NCBI GenBank assembly: GCA_026929865.2
Contig: CM049417.1
Location: 22,135,501-22,199,500 of the forward strand
Source: Hyperoplus lanceolatus
Lineage: Eukaryota > Chordata > Actinopteri > Uranoscopiformes > Ammodytidae
Length of the DNA: 64,000 nt
Direction of reading: 5' to 3'
The notes beneath the pieces are model-generated. The model saw only the letters and a list, made by a program, of their open reading frames with translations, searched no databases and had not been told where the DNA came from. This document shows, one piece after another, positions 1-11,045 of the stretch. Position numbers and translations under genes: made by a program. The first letter of the stretch is position 1. Every line of letters begins with the position of its first letter.

Positions 1-1201
1 ATAAATATGTCAAAATAAAAATAACCCGTTGTAAATGGTGTTGATAGGGCACGTCTTTTGATAGCATTAAATGTAAGGGCATGATCTATTTATGTCAAGG
101 AGCAGGGTGGATAGGCAGTTGCATTGTAGTGTTGACTGTTGTGGAGGCAGGAGTCAAGGAGCTTTAAACTTCCCGTGTTTTTTATTCAGTGATTGCTTGG
201 TCATAGACCACTATGATTCGACTTAAAGTGAATAAACAAATTGGTCGGGATGTTGAGAGGTGCAGATCAGGTATTATATGCCTTTTTCCTCTCTCTCTCG
301 CGCGGTCGCGTATGTCACGTGACTCGCGTGTCCGCGCGTGACATATCTTGCACATTATTTTAGTTTGTTGTGAGTCTGACGTGTTTTCAGACAAACCAAT
401 TAGTTTTACCTTTATTCTCGTCATCTAGAAGTTTTTCAAAACACCCGGCAATGCGCGACATCTCCCTCATACTCTCTGGACCAGCCGATAGCTAAACTAT
501 CAGGTGAGGGAGGGGCCGAGCAGGGCTCACGGCTGAAAGGGTTTGCTGCATTTAACAGCCTGCATGCCTCGGCGTGCGGAACAATGATAGTTTAATAACG
601 ATTATTTTGTTTTCATGATTGAGGGAAGCCGTAATAGTAATCGGAAAATGAAATTCAAATAATTGCACCAGCCCCTCAAGAAGGATGACTTAAATTGGGC
701 TGAATTTGGAGAGGCTTTAAATAGCAATATTTATTCTCAATCTTTATCATTTTGGCGCTAGTGATTTTCCTTTGGCGCTGGATAAATCTGCTTTGGCGGG
801 CGCCAAAATTTTCTCTATGCAGGAAAAACCCTGATTGATATGACACAAAAAGGCACATTGATTAAGCTTGTTATTGCTTAAAACACTTCTTCTTATTCTT
901 GGGAGTCAAAAAGTGATGAGAACATTCTAAAATAAATATAAGTTATACATAATAGAAACTATGCTCTTTTAAAAAGTCCATAGGCTTTTTCCCTGCATTT
1001 ATGCTAATGACCACATGCTTACAGGCGATTAGCATAAATCCCTAACTAAAATACGCGATGAAAACGGATTTTATATGGCAATAAAGAACAACATCGGAAC
1101 AACAGTATGGATTCATTTTTCAAAGTTCCCGAAAATACCTAGGCTACAAGCTCCTGACTGGATATAAGCTCCTGTAAAGGCTATGAGTGATCCAAAAAGA
1201 G

Positions 1202-1202
<1 letters not shown>

Positions 1203-1239
<37 letters not shown>

Positions 1240-1258
1240 GCACGCACACACACACACA
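1203..1258. repeat. (CA)n microsatellite
   Basis: About 56 bp of CA dinucleotide repeat, broken by a few CG units. The Val-Cys open frame read from its other strand is a by-product of the repeat. Confidence 0.95.
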
Positions 1259-1383
1259 ATGTAGTCTACTAGAGGAAAAACGGAAAGGAGGTTGCGGTTT
1301 ATAGATAAAATAAAATAAAATGACGATTGGGCTCAGAGGGTTTTTAACACTGGTGGTCATGTAGCGACACATTTTAGCAACTT

Positions 1384-1412
1384 ACTCTCTCTCTATCTCT
1401 CTCTTTCTTTCT
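1384..1412. repeat. (CT)n microsatellite
   Basis: Short imperfect CT/CTTT tract. Confidence 0.8.
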
Positions 1413-2646
1413 TCGCTCTTCCGCTTCACTCGCTGCTAGAATCAATGTAACTTTACAACCGTGTACTACTGCCAACAACTGCCACACTCGCCGTTAGGTT
1501 ATTTTTCTTCTCTGATGTTGGCTCATGTGTTGGCTACGTGATGATGTGCCGCGTGCTGCGCAATCTACGTTACGCGCTGCCCATTTTCTAAAAGGAGCTA
1601 CGTACCAAAAAAAAAGAAAAAAAAAGGAAATGAGGAGCAGAAGGATTTTTATAGCAGCGGCGGAGAAAATACAGCAGCGTGAACGCGCGGGAAACACTGG
1701 GACGCCAACGTACCATGTTACTCGTAGTGGCTTTAAGCACAAATGTTCAACAATTGAAGCCCATTTTCTAGGAGAAATATGTTTCAGATGAAACTGTATT
1801 TTTTCTCCCAATATTTATTTTTCATAAATGCTCAAATACAGAGAAACTATATGACAGGTAAATACGTTGTTAGAGAAAGAAGTTGGGCGGACCTCTGGCC
1901 GGGATATCCCAACGATATGTTCACAGAATCCCCTCCCCGTCATGTGGGAAGGTCAAAGTGGCAGCAGCTGCTTTTAAAAATGGCCTGGCTCTCTGGTGGA
2001 ATCCTCTGGCAATGAGTTGTTGGTGCACAGCATTGTGAAAGGGGCTTTAAAGGGAGTGTTTGCAAGAGTCTGTGCTCCAAAGCTCTATGGCAATGTGGCA
2101 ATTACAGGAAATATGCCTCAAATGAAATTACCAACGCCCTTGAATACAGTCCTTAATAAAACCCTTTTTTCTGATTAATTGGTATCTGTCATCTGCACAA
2201 AGAGTGTCAAGGACCACAGTGAGAATAGTGTTCAGACAAGAAACTAACACAAGATCTTCTCCTGTTTACTAATAAGCGGATTTCCAGACACCAAATTAAA
2301 GGCAAACATTTTTTTTTAAACAGTAGCCTGTCGAGGCACAACTGATTGGTGGGAGATAAGCAAATGTGAAACTTGCAAGACTTTCTTGAGTCCGCGTGGA
2401 GAGGAGTCTGGTCAAAAAGTGACCGGGCCCACGTTCTGACCTAAGGTTTGTCCTTTATAGTGGAAGGCAGCTTCTATTTGGTTCATGTAGTCATCAATCT
2501 AGCCTCCAGTCAGACCCTCCCCAGGTTCTGTCCATATATACAGTATGTCACAAATTATTATGCAAATTGGAATTAAGTGTCATAAACACTTAATTTTTTG
2601 TCTTTAAATTAAACTCATGGATGGTATTGTATTGAAATCAATCTCA

Positions 2647-3708
2647 GGGGCACTTTACACGACAACACGAAACGGTGCAAACGCGGAAAAATTCCCGCGG
2701 TTGCACTATATCATTTACAGGAAAACAGCAAACGCAGGCATGAAACCGCAGGTTTTTGAGATCACCTCCCAGGGAGGATTTTTTGGAAAACTTAACGGTT
2801 TTGGTTTCCTGTAAACACCGAAACCATTTCCCCTGATAACGCTGACGTCACGGCTCCACCCTCACACATGCGTAGTCTATAACATTTGCTGTCAAAATAC
2901 CCACAACACAAGCGAGTTATAAAGTTAGAAGACAACATGAACGGTGTCTCCACGGCACCATCACTGTGATCAGCGGAGAGTGACGTGCAGGGCTAAAATA
3001 TAGCCTAACACTCGCCAATTTAGTCTAAGCGATTAGTAAGTTATTGAGACCATCGGCCACTTTGTCTGGGGAAAGATTTGTGCTCTGCCGGTTTTTCTAG
3101 CCAAATAAACGTGTGTAGCTTCTATGCCAGTGCAGGGACACGGCTCTATCTACATTAAAAAACACTATCCATAGTTCAGCGCGCAGCGGTTAAGTTACTG
3201 TTCAACAAAAGGAGCATTAAGGCTACGGCTTCACAGTAAAAGCATTTCACTGGCTGAACATTAATAGCATTTCACTGGACACACGTGAGTTGACTTTTAT
3301 TTTGAAGTACGACTAACAGGAAGATATCCGCTCACGAAGCCCCTTCACTATCAGCAAGTCTTCTGTTTTTACGAGTTCAATGCGGTGAAATAAGAGGACA
3401 GAAAGCTTGTCATTTACAACACTTGTAACCCCAAGCTTACACCAACCGCTTTATGAACGTTAGTGGCATTTATTTTCGGTTACAGTAAGGTTTTATGCAT
3501 CAAATTGTACCGGAAGAGCTATCTACTAGGCTGTGCCACCACTGACTATTGGCTTGGCATGGCTGCTACACTGCTACTACAGCGATTTCGGCCCGTTTCC
3601 TCTGAAAACGTGTACGAGTGAAGATGTCAAATAAATTGTGTCTGAACGGGGTTTTTTTTTAAACCAAAAACGGGAAAACTGTCACGTTTTCACAGTGTAA
3701 AGTGCCCC
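2647..3708. mobile_element. 3-bp-TSD MITE with GGGGCACTTTACAC ends, PIF/Harbinger-like
   Basis: Inverted ends GGGGCACTTTACAC (2647-2660) and GTGTAAAGTGCCCC (3695-3708) are flanked by TCA at 2644-2646 and 3709-3711. Deleting the element and one TCA restores the Tc1/mariner leader. Roughly 150 bp at the left end match the right end of the element at 51024-51699 in inverted orientation, so the two are one family. I see no transposase. A 3-bp TNA duplication is typical of PIF/Harbinger; the assignment is inference. Confidence 0.75.
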
Positions 3709-3811
3709 TCAGACACCTGTGATAATCAGTTTGCTAAGTAAGCCCAATCAAAGGAAATCTACTTAACAAGGACGTTCCACATGATTAAGCAGGCCACAGG
3801 TTTCAAGCAAT

Positions 3812-5083
3812 ATGGGAAAGAAAAAGGATCTCTCTGCTGCCTAAAAGCGTCAAATAATGCAATACCTTGGACAAGGTATGTGTTGTGGAGAGAGATTATA
3901 TTCTGGTAAGAAATAGCTTAGAAGCCGCTGTGGTGCATCTGGTAAAAATGCGCAGAGGATGTATAGTCCAAATGGGGTTTAATGAAATAATGCAGAATAA
4001 ACATCTGTGGTTCACAACTGTTGGAGTGTGGTTCTGTAAATAGACAAATAAAGAAAGAATACTTAGCCACACATAATACAATGCTACTTATACACACCAG
4101 GCTAATAACAATATTACAGTCAAACAAACAGTAATATAAAACATGACAGCGATCCCTTACATAATTAAATAATATGCGTCATGTTCATATGTTACATAAT
4201 GGCGTTCTGACGCTGCCGTTGCATTAACATATTATACAGTACAGAAAACGCTAGTAATGGCGATCTAACAATCAACATAAAACGCCCTTACATAAGCATA
4301 AAGGGGGAGGTACTTACAGGTATATGAACGCACACAATACCGGAATAATCAACAGTTAAAACACACAGCCAACTCTCTCAGGCCGTCCGCGCAGAAGTCC
4401 GCTGTCACACTGTTCCCTCGGCAACTACATCACCCGCTCGCTCTCTAATTAGATGCACGAGAGGAGACGTCAGGTGTGCATGCACCAAAAGCATGACCAT
4501 ACGTTAACACTGGCCGCTCACGTGAACAGCTGTAGTGACTAACCAACGGCCCTTTACAACAGTATGAAAACATTAGATATTTCACGAAAACTTAAGTGTG
4601 ATCATCGTACTACAGTGAAGAAATTTGTGGCTGATTCAGAGCACAGACGGGTTCGTTCGGATAAAGGTAATATGAGGAAGGTTTCTGCCAGACAAATTCA
4701 TTGGAATAGGAGAACAGCTGCTAAAATGCCATCACAAAGCAGCAGACAGGTATTTGAAGCTTCTGGTGCCTCTGGAGTCCCGCAAACCTCAAGGTGTAGG
4801 ATCCAGAAGTTTGCAGTTGTGCATAAACCTATTATTCGGCCACCCCTAAACAATGATCACAAGCTGAAACAGTTGCAGTGGGCTCAGGAATACACGAAGA
4901 CTCATCTTCAAACAGTCTTGTTTACTGATGAGTGCCGTGCAACCCTGGATGGTCGGATGGATGGAGTAGTGAATGGTTGGTGAACGGCCACAATGTCCCA
5001 ACAAGACTGTGACGGCAGACAGGAGGTGGCGGAGTCATGTTTTTGGCCGGAATCATGAGAAGAGAGCTGGTTGGCACCTTCAG
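3812..5083 (+). pseudogene. Tc1/mariner transposase, N-terminal two thirds (broken)
   Basis: This is the 5' part of the transposase of the element at 2541-11334. The start reads MGKKKDLSAA and then meets TAA at codon 11. The reading continues as KRQIMQYLGQG and is cut by the solo LTR at 3881-4561. It resumes as MKTLDISRKL from about 4564, a helix-turn-helix region. The first catalytic Asp is in LFTDECRATL near 4925. Shortly after, the frame shifts and stops at 4981-4983. The remaining coding sequence is at 10614-11045. The gene is non-functional: one early stop, one frameshift and two insertions. Confidence 0.8.
3881..4561. mobile_element. Solo LTR (681 bp) with 5-bp TSD GTATG
   Basis: The segment starts TGTTGTGGAG, ends TTTACAACA and is flanked by GTATG at 3876-3880 and 4562-4566. 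TG...CA ends with a 5-bp duplication are the signature of retroviral-type integrase. No internal retroviral or gypsy coding region is present, so this is a solo LTR left by LTR-LTR recombination. An AATAAA lies near 4043 on the plus strand, but orientation is not decided. It does not match the short gypsy LTR at 32859-33009. Confidence 0.75.
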
Positions 5084-5393
5084 CAGTGTTTCCCCTAGAT
5101 TATTTTTTAGGCCCGGTGGTAAGAGCTGATGAAGAGTATGTGCACCGCGTGCGTATCAAATTTCTAGAAGAAATTGACCAAAACGAACCCCATTTGGGAT
5201 GAGCCTCTTTTGACAGCCCGTTAAGAATGAGGGCATACAGTTATGCTTTCACATTCAGTACGTTTGTACATGTGGTGTTTCTCACAGGATTTTTAGATCC
5301 TGCTGGGTGAGAATGGACCTTCTAGTGGGGTCTGGGGGCATGCCCCTGCAGAAGAAAACGTTATCCTTTTAAAGTTAAATGCATCAATCTGGT

Positions 5394-5668
5394 TAGGGCT
5401 GCAACTAACGATTATTTTAATAATCGATTAATCGGTCGATTATTTTTTCGATGAATCGGATAACAAAAAAAAACATTTGTAAATGCCGCATCTTTATTCA
5501 AAAACTGAACATTACTTCAAATTCACAGTGCAGACTGAAGTGTCAAAACACCAGGTTATTGCTCCAACGTCCCGGAACTATTAAAAGTAATATTAAATGA
5601 TAAATTAAAAATAAACTTAACTGGGATAACACAAAAAAACATACAATTTATGATATACATTTATAAAG
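5394..5668. mobile_element. MITE left end starting TAGGGCTGCAACTAACG
   Basis: A start TAGGGCTGCAACTAACG followed by AATCGATTAATCGG-type AT-rich sequence is typical of a widespread fish nonautonomous DNA transposon. The matching right end (RC of GGGCTGCAA) is not visible before 8 kb. The boundary on the right is therefore only where the Tc1 copy at 5671 interrupts it; sequence after 6540 may continue it. Confidence 0.5.
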
Positions 5669-5670
5669 TA

Positions 5671-6537
5671 TACTCAACAAAAATATAAACGCAACACTTT
5701 TGTTTTTGCTCCCATTTTTCATGAGATGGACTTAAAGATCTAAAATTCATTCCAGATACACAATTGTACCATTTCTCTCAAACATTGTTCACAAATCTGT
5801 CTAAATGTGTGATAGTGAGCACTTCTGCTTTGCTGAGATAATCCATCCCACCTCACAGGTGTGCCACATCAAGATGCTGATCTGACATCATGATTAGTGC
5901 ACAGGTGTGCCTTAGACTGTCCACAATAAAAGGCCACCCTGAAATGTGCAGTTTTGTCTCACAGCAAAATGCCACAGATGCCACAAGCATTGAGGGAGCG
6001 TGCAATTGGCATGCTGACAGCAGGAATGTCAACCAGATCTGTTGCTCGTGCATTGAATGTTCATTTCTCCACCATAAGCCGTCTCCAGCAACTTCGCACA
6101 GCCATTGAAGAGGAGTGGAACAACATTCCACAGGCCACAACTGACAATATGATAAACTCTATGCGAAGAAGATGTGTTGCACTGCATGAGGCAAATGGTG
6201 GTCACACCAAATACTGACTGGTTCTGAGTCCCCAGACCCACAATAAAGCAAAAAAATGCACATTTCAGAGTGGCCTTTTATTGTGGACAGTCTAAGGCAC
6301 ACCTGTGCACTAATCATGATGTCAGATCAGCATCTTGATGTGGCACACCTGTGAGGTGGGATGGATTATCTCAGCAAAGCAGAAATGCTCACTATCACAC
6401 ATTTAGACAGATTTGTGAACAATGTTTGAGAGAAATGGTACAATTGTGTATCTGGAATGAATTTTAGATCTTTAAGTCCATCTCATGAAAAATGGGAGCA
6501 AAAACAAAAGTGTCGCGTAATATATTTTTATTGAGTG
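5671..6537 (+). mobile_element. Tc1 (DD34E) internal-deletion derivative, 867 bp
   Basis: Ends ACTCAACAAAAATATAAACG and its inverse, with TA at 5669-5670 and 6538-6539. Inverted arms of about 285 bp (5671-5955 and 6249-6537) match those of the full-length copy at 44497-46110. Compared with that copy, 765 bp of transposase are missing. The breakpoint lies in a shared TCCA (6088-6098 region; 44910-44913 and 45675-45678 in the long copy), a 4-bp microhomology. It can move only if transposase is supplied in trans. Confidence 0.9.
5969..6217 (+). pseudogene. Truncated Tc1 transposase ORF (82 codons) with in-frame deletion
   Basis: The ATG at 5969 corresponds to the ATG at 44795 in the full-length copy. 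The frame encodes the first helix-turn-helix (RERAIGMLTAG...ARALNVHFSTISRLQ) and then jumps to the last 43 residues (QLRTAIEEEW...HEANGGHTKY). Because 765 is divisible by three the frame stays open through the junction. All three catalytic acidic residues are lost. If expressed, it would be a DNA-binding fragment without catalysis. Whether it is expressed or acts on other copies is unknown. Confidence 0.7.
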
Positions 6538-6539
6538 TA

Positions 6540-7980
6540 TATAAGGAATGTCCATGGTAAACCAGTCAACCGATAACGATCCAAGTCTTTATTGATATCA
6601 CTATTGATACTTTTCTATTATTTTGTAGAAATAGAACTTGTATTATTGCTTTAATTGCTGATATGATCCTAGCTCAAGATAGGACATTAAACAGATCATG
6701 ATTCCATGTTTACTATCTATTTTATATTGCTGGGAAAACAAGTTTTCGCCAAAATCTCAAATTTCTTTTTTTTGTGTTGCATTTGAACACATCAATCAAT
6801 GAGCCGGCCTGGACACATCACATTTGACATGTTTGCTATTTTTTTTTAAGCTAACTACCTCTATATCCTTCCGATTTTAACATGGATTTAAAAACTGGAT
6901 TACTATTTTTAACTGACAGGACTTTCTACACCGTTCGGTTGTGTGATTACTACCGCTGCTTTGAATGACTGTTGATGCGCCAATGCCGACTCTAAATCTG
7001 GTGCACTTTGAGAGGCGAAATCTGATTAATTTTGTGCTCTGTAAACATATGTCCTGCCTATAATTATTTCCTGTAATAATTTGGAGACACAAGCCATGTA
7101 AACTATTGAAGAAAAACACGTGGATTTCAATAAAAACAATAAACACTAAGATCTAATATAGACAGGTCCTGTCTAGGACTCATTTCTTGAATAATCTGAA
7201 TCACCTAACCTTGAAGTTAGCCTACTGATTTTTAGGCAAATAGCCTTGTTGAAAATAAATGAATGAACATAGGCTACACATCATGATTAGCCTATCAACA
7301 TGTGTGCTACATAAGGCAAATTCCCTATTCCGACCATTATATTTCATCTAGCCTATTTCTCAATTTAAAACATAAAAATAAAGTAGCATTGAAAATACAA
7401 AAAAATAAAGCTTGTAGGCCTACAATAGCCTGCTGTTTTCAAGATAACTTAACAGTTTAAACAATAAATTAACAATAAATAAAATGTCCCTTAAAAATAA
7501 ATGAATGCTTTTCTCTCTGAGAATGTCAAAGGCAGTAGCAGTGTGGCACTTCTGTAAACTTACTGAAACGAGTGCATGCCGTTTTTTTCTGCTGTCTCTG
7601 CTGTTGATACAGATTGGTTGTGTTGCCACGGCGACGTAGCGATTTTAACTTTCTAAGTTTTGCTCAGCACTTTTTCCTGTTCAACGTCCCTGTTGCTGAG
7701 TCCTTAATATCTCCATAGAGCAGGCGCTGGTTTTATTTTCGCCACTAGTTCAGCGTTTGTTTGCTAGTCCTGCTCCTGCTCATTGGCTTCCATGTTTAAC
7801 AAGTGCGCACCGAATGCACACGCGCATCACGCCGCGCGCAGACACACAGATCAGCTGATGGGATGATCAAACGAGAGATTGTAAAGACAGGCGCACACAA
7901 GGGGTAGACTGACAGTGCCGCGCAGACGCGCGCAAATGATTATTGCTGAATCAATGAAAGATTGATTTAAAAAAAAAATA
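6540..7980. other. No gene seen
   Basis: AT-rich sequence with no recognisable coding, RNA or complete transposon structure. It may be the interior or right flank of the MITE that begins at 5394. The last 100 bp become CpG-richer and end in a TA repeat abutting the next Tc1. Confidence 0.5.
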
Positions 7981-8243
7981 TATATATATATATATATACA
8001 GTATCTCACAAAAGTGAGTACACCCCTCACATTTCTTCACATTTTTCTTTATATCTTTCCATGGGACAACACTGAAGAAATGACACTTTGATACAATGTA
8101 AAGTAGACAGTGTACAGCTTGTATAACAGTGTAAATTTACTGTCCCCTCAAAATAACTCGACACACAGCCATTAATGTCTAAACTGCTGGCAACAAAAGT
8201 GAGTACACCCCTAAGAAAAAATGTCCAAATTGGGCCCAAAGTG

Positions 8244-9062
8244 TCAATATTTTGTTTTGCCATCATTATTTTCCAGCACTACCTTAACCCTCTTGGGCAT
8301 GTAGTTCACTAGAGCTTCACAGGTTGCAACTGGAACCCTCTTCTACCCATTCATGACGACATCAAGGAGCTGGTGGATATTAGAGTCCTTGCGCTCCTCC
8401 ATCTCCCGTTTTAGGATGCCCCAAAGATGCTCAATAGGGTTTAAGACTGGAGACATGCATGGCCAGTCCATAACCTTTACCCTCAGCTTCTTTAGCAAGC
8501 CAGTGGTCGTTCGGAGGGGTGTTTGGGGTCGTTATCATGTTGCAGTACTGCCCTGCGGCCCAGTTTATGAAGGGAGGGGATCATGCTCTGCTTCAGTATG
8601 TCACAGTACATGTTAGAATTCAATGAACTGTAGATCCCCAGTGCTGGCAGCACTCATGCAGCCCCAGACCATGACACTCCAACCGCCATGCTTGACTCTA
8701 GGCAAGACACACTTGTCTTTGTACTCCTCACCTGGTTGCCGCTCCACACTCTTAACACCATCTGAACCAAATACATGTATTTTGGTCTCATCAGACCACA
8801 GGACATGGTTGCAGTAATCCATGTCCGTAGTCTGTTTGTCTTCAGCAAACTTTTTGTGGGGTTTCTTGTGCATCATCTTTAGAATAGGCTTCCTTCTGGT
8901 TTGACAGCCATGCAGACCAGTATGATGCAGAGTGCGGCGTATGGTCTGAGCACTGACAGGTTGACCCCCCACCCCTTCAAGCCCTTCAGCAATGCTGGCA
9001 GCACTCATACGTCTATTTTCCAAAGCCAACCTCTGTGTACGACGCTGACCATGTGCACTCAA
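8244..9062 (-). pseudogene. Tc1 transposase (DD34E), 5'-truncated copy
   Basis: Read leftward from the arm junction near 9062, the frame gives the second DNA-binding region and then the catalytic domain. The triad is Asp in LWSDETKIHV (near 8795), Asp in LQHDNDPKH (near 8540) and Glu in DLKPYEHLWG (near 8430). My count of the D-to-E gap is 34 residues. A TAG interrupts the frame in VMNG*KRVP near 8345. The N-terminal half of the usual protein of about 340 residues is replaced by an inverted copy of the gene's own 3' end. Non-functional. Confidence 0.75.
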
Positions 9063-9077
9063 CCTTCGTAAACTGGG

Positions 9078-9400
9078 CCGCAGGGTGGTATTGCAACATG
9101 ATAACGACCCCAAACACACCTCCAAGACGACCAGTGGCTTGCTAAAAAAGCTGAGGGTAAAGGTTATGGCCTGGAAGCATGTCTCCAGACCTAAACCATA
9201 TTGAGCATCTTTGGGGCTTCTTAAAACGGAAGGTGGAGGAGCGCAAGGTCTTTAATATCCACCAGCTCTGTGATGCAGTCATAAATGGGTGGAAGAGGGT
9301 TCCAGTTGCAACCTGTGAAGCTCTAGTGAACTCCATGCCCAAGAGGGGTAAGGCAGTGCTGGAAAATAATGGTGGCCACACAAAATATTTACACTTTGGG
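9078..9400 (+). pseudogene. Second, inverted copy of the Tc1 transposase C-terminus
   Basis: The plus strand repeats the C-terminal catalytic part, including [21 protein letters not shown] and NNGGHTKY. The open stretch from 9179 has no function of its own. It is the mirror image of 8244-8560, with some different substitutions. Confidence 0.75.
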
Positions 9401-9660
9401 CCCAATTTTTTAATTTTTTTAAGGGGTGTACTCACTTTTGTTGCCAGCAGTTTAGACATTAATGGCTGTGTGTCGAGTTATTTTGAGGGGACAGTAAATT
9501 TACACTGTTATACAAGCTGTACACTGTCTACTTTACATTGTATCAAAGTGTCATTTCTTCAGTGTTGTCCCATGGAAAGATATAAAGAAAAATGTGAAGA
9601 AATGTGAGGGGTGTACTCACTTTTGTGAGATACTGTATATATATATATATATATATATAT

Positions 9661-9995
9661 TAGGGCTGTCAAACGATTGAAATTTTTAATCAGATTAATC
9701 ACGATTAATTTTACCATTCGAAATATGCCTGAAAAATTTAAATTTTCTCTATATATTGTTATATGAACGGAAAGATAAAGGACAGGAGGTGGATATGTAC
9801 ATTTAAAATTAGTATTGTTATTAATTAAAATCCAAATGATGGTTTTTATACTGAAAATAAATTTAAATCAAACTAAAATATATACCTACCACACCATAAT
9901 TCAATTGGTCTGTCTCTTTACTATGTCTTTGGGCAAATATAGGCTATATAATGGCATTTATTTTGTGAATCTATAGGTTGTGCATTCTTGAATAC

Positions 9996-10085
<90 letters not shown>

Positions 10086-10470
10086 ACACGTCCTAGGGGA
10101 CTGTTCATTTGTACCAGGAAGCCGACGTTATGTTGTCTACTCACACACACCTCACGCGCTCTGAATAGAGCGGACAATGTTTCTCCTCCTGTTGCTCCCG
10201 ACATCAATTGTCACCCGCGGCAGTTGATTTTATAAACTATCTATGACGTGACCGTTAGCAGTTTAAAACACGGCATGGGCTAGCGTGCTGTTATGTTTGG
10301 CTGCGCGCAGCTACTGATCCTGGGTCAGCCTCAACTTAGAGTGACTGTAGTACAGAGCCGGTGGGATGCACGGGGCGGATCATTCTGCACATGCGTTAAT
10401 TGCGATAAAAAAAAATAACGCGTTAATTCCAGAAATTAATCACTCTGCGTTAACGCGATAATTTTGACAT
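9661..10470. mobile_element. MITE with TAGGGCTGTCAAACG start and GCGTTAACGCG end region
   Basis: The left end TAGGGCTGTCAAACGATTGAAA and the right part GTTAACGCGATAATTTTGACA are partly inverted (GGGCTGTCAAA versus TTTTGACA), with AATTAATCAC/GATTAATC-type subterminal sequence. The last bases of the right end are lost in a TA repeat. This is a common fish nonautonomous DNA transposon type; a related left end is at 37107. Confidence 0.6.
9998..10082. repeat. (TG)n microsatellite, about 85 bp
   Basis: A nearly perfect TG tract inside the MITE at 9661-10470. Confidence 0.97.
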
Positions 10471-10481
10471 ACATATATATG

Positions 10482-10526
<45 letters not shown>

Positions 10527-10613
10527 TTTAAGTCAGGCTGCTGTTGGCCTGACGGGGGGGTCTCGTTGGCCTGGCAGCCCCGCCAGGCCTGTATAATGGT
10601 AGGGGAAACACTG

Positions 10614-11045
10614 TTCAGGGTCCCTGACGGTTTGAAAATGACCTCGGCAAAGTATGTTCAGTTTCTGACTCACCACTTTCTTCCGTGGTACAAAAAGAAG
10701 GACAGTGCCTTCCGTAGTAAAATCATCTTCATGCATGACAATGCACCATCTCATGCTGCAAAGAATACCTCTGTGTCACTGGCTGCTTTGGGCATAAAAG
10801 GAAAGAAACTCATGGTGTGGCCCACATCTTCCCCTGACCTCAACCCTATTGAGAACCTTTGGAGCATCCTCAGGCAAAACATCTATGAGGTTGGGAGGCA
10901 GTTCACGTCAAAACAGCAGCTATGGGAGGCTAGTCTGGCATCCTGCAAAGATTTTCAAGCAGAAACTCTCCAAGAACTCACAAGTTCAATGGATGCAAGA
11001 ATTGTGAAGGTGATATCAAAGAAGGGGTCCTATGTTAACATGTAA
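10614..11045 (+). pseudogene. DD37E Tc1/mariner transposase, C-terminal third
   Basis: This resumes the transposase of the 2541-11334 element after the 5.5-kb insertion. It reads GTLFRVPDGLKMTSAKYVQ-like sequence, then the second catalytic Asp in IFMHDNAPSHA and the Glu in SPDLNPIENLWS. I count 37 residues between this Asp and Glu. It ends with a TAA at 11043-11045, followed by 3' UTR to the right TIR. This part is uninterrupted, but the gene is dead because of the lesions in 3812-5083. Confidence 0.8.

Larger units (their letters stand above)
1..2540. other. No gene seen; probable intron 1 sequence of the minus-strand rbpj-like gene
   Basis: I see no convincing exon, RNA gene or intact transposon here. 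The short open frames lack recognisable domains and splice context. The stretch is AT-rich with two microsatellites (listed separately). If the exon at 13515-13534 is correctly read, this DNA lies inside the first intron. I looked by eye for the expected next rbpj exon (a frame reading KFGERP on the minus strand) and did not find it. Confidence 0.5.
7999..9635. mobile_element. Palindromic Tc1 element: both arms are the transposase 3' half
   Basis: Ends CAGTATCTCACAAAAGTGAG and its inverse, flanked by TA at 7997-7998 and 9636-9637, both inside TA microsatellites. The terminal repeats do not stop after 200 bp. The left arm (7999 to about 8577) and right arm (about 9063 to 9635) are inverted copies through the whole 3' UTR and the C-terminal part of the transposase gene. 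The roughly 485-bp centre holds the middle of the gene once, on the minus strand. The normal 5' end with the first DNA-binding domain is absent. The arms differ by scattered substitutions. Confidence 0.8.
5084..10613. mobile_element. Composite TIR element with CAGTGTTTCCCC ends
   Basis: Ends CAGTGTTTCCCCTA (5084) and AGGGGAAACACTG (to 10613) are inverted and flanked by TTCAG at 5079-5083 and 10614-10618. The flanking mariner transposase rejoins as CCTTCAGGGTCCCTG across the insertion. Internally only about 300 bp at the left and 90 bp at the right look like this element. The middle is filled with a MITE end (5394), a deleted Tc1 (5671-6537), a palindromic Tc1 (7999-9635) and another MITE (9661-10470). 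Similar ...GGGAAACACTG ends occur near 29128. TIRs are hAT-like, but the clear duplication is 5 bp, so the superfamily is open. Confidence 0.6.

Noticed and set aside
9971..10235. Long Cys-Val / His-Thr open frames
   Set aside because: Translation of the TG microsatellite in both strands.
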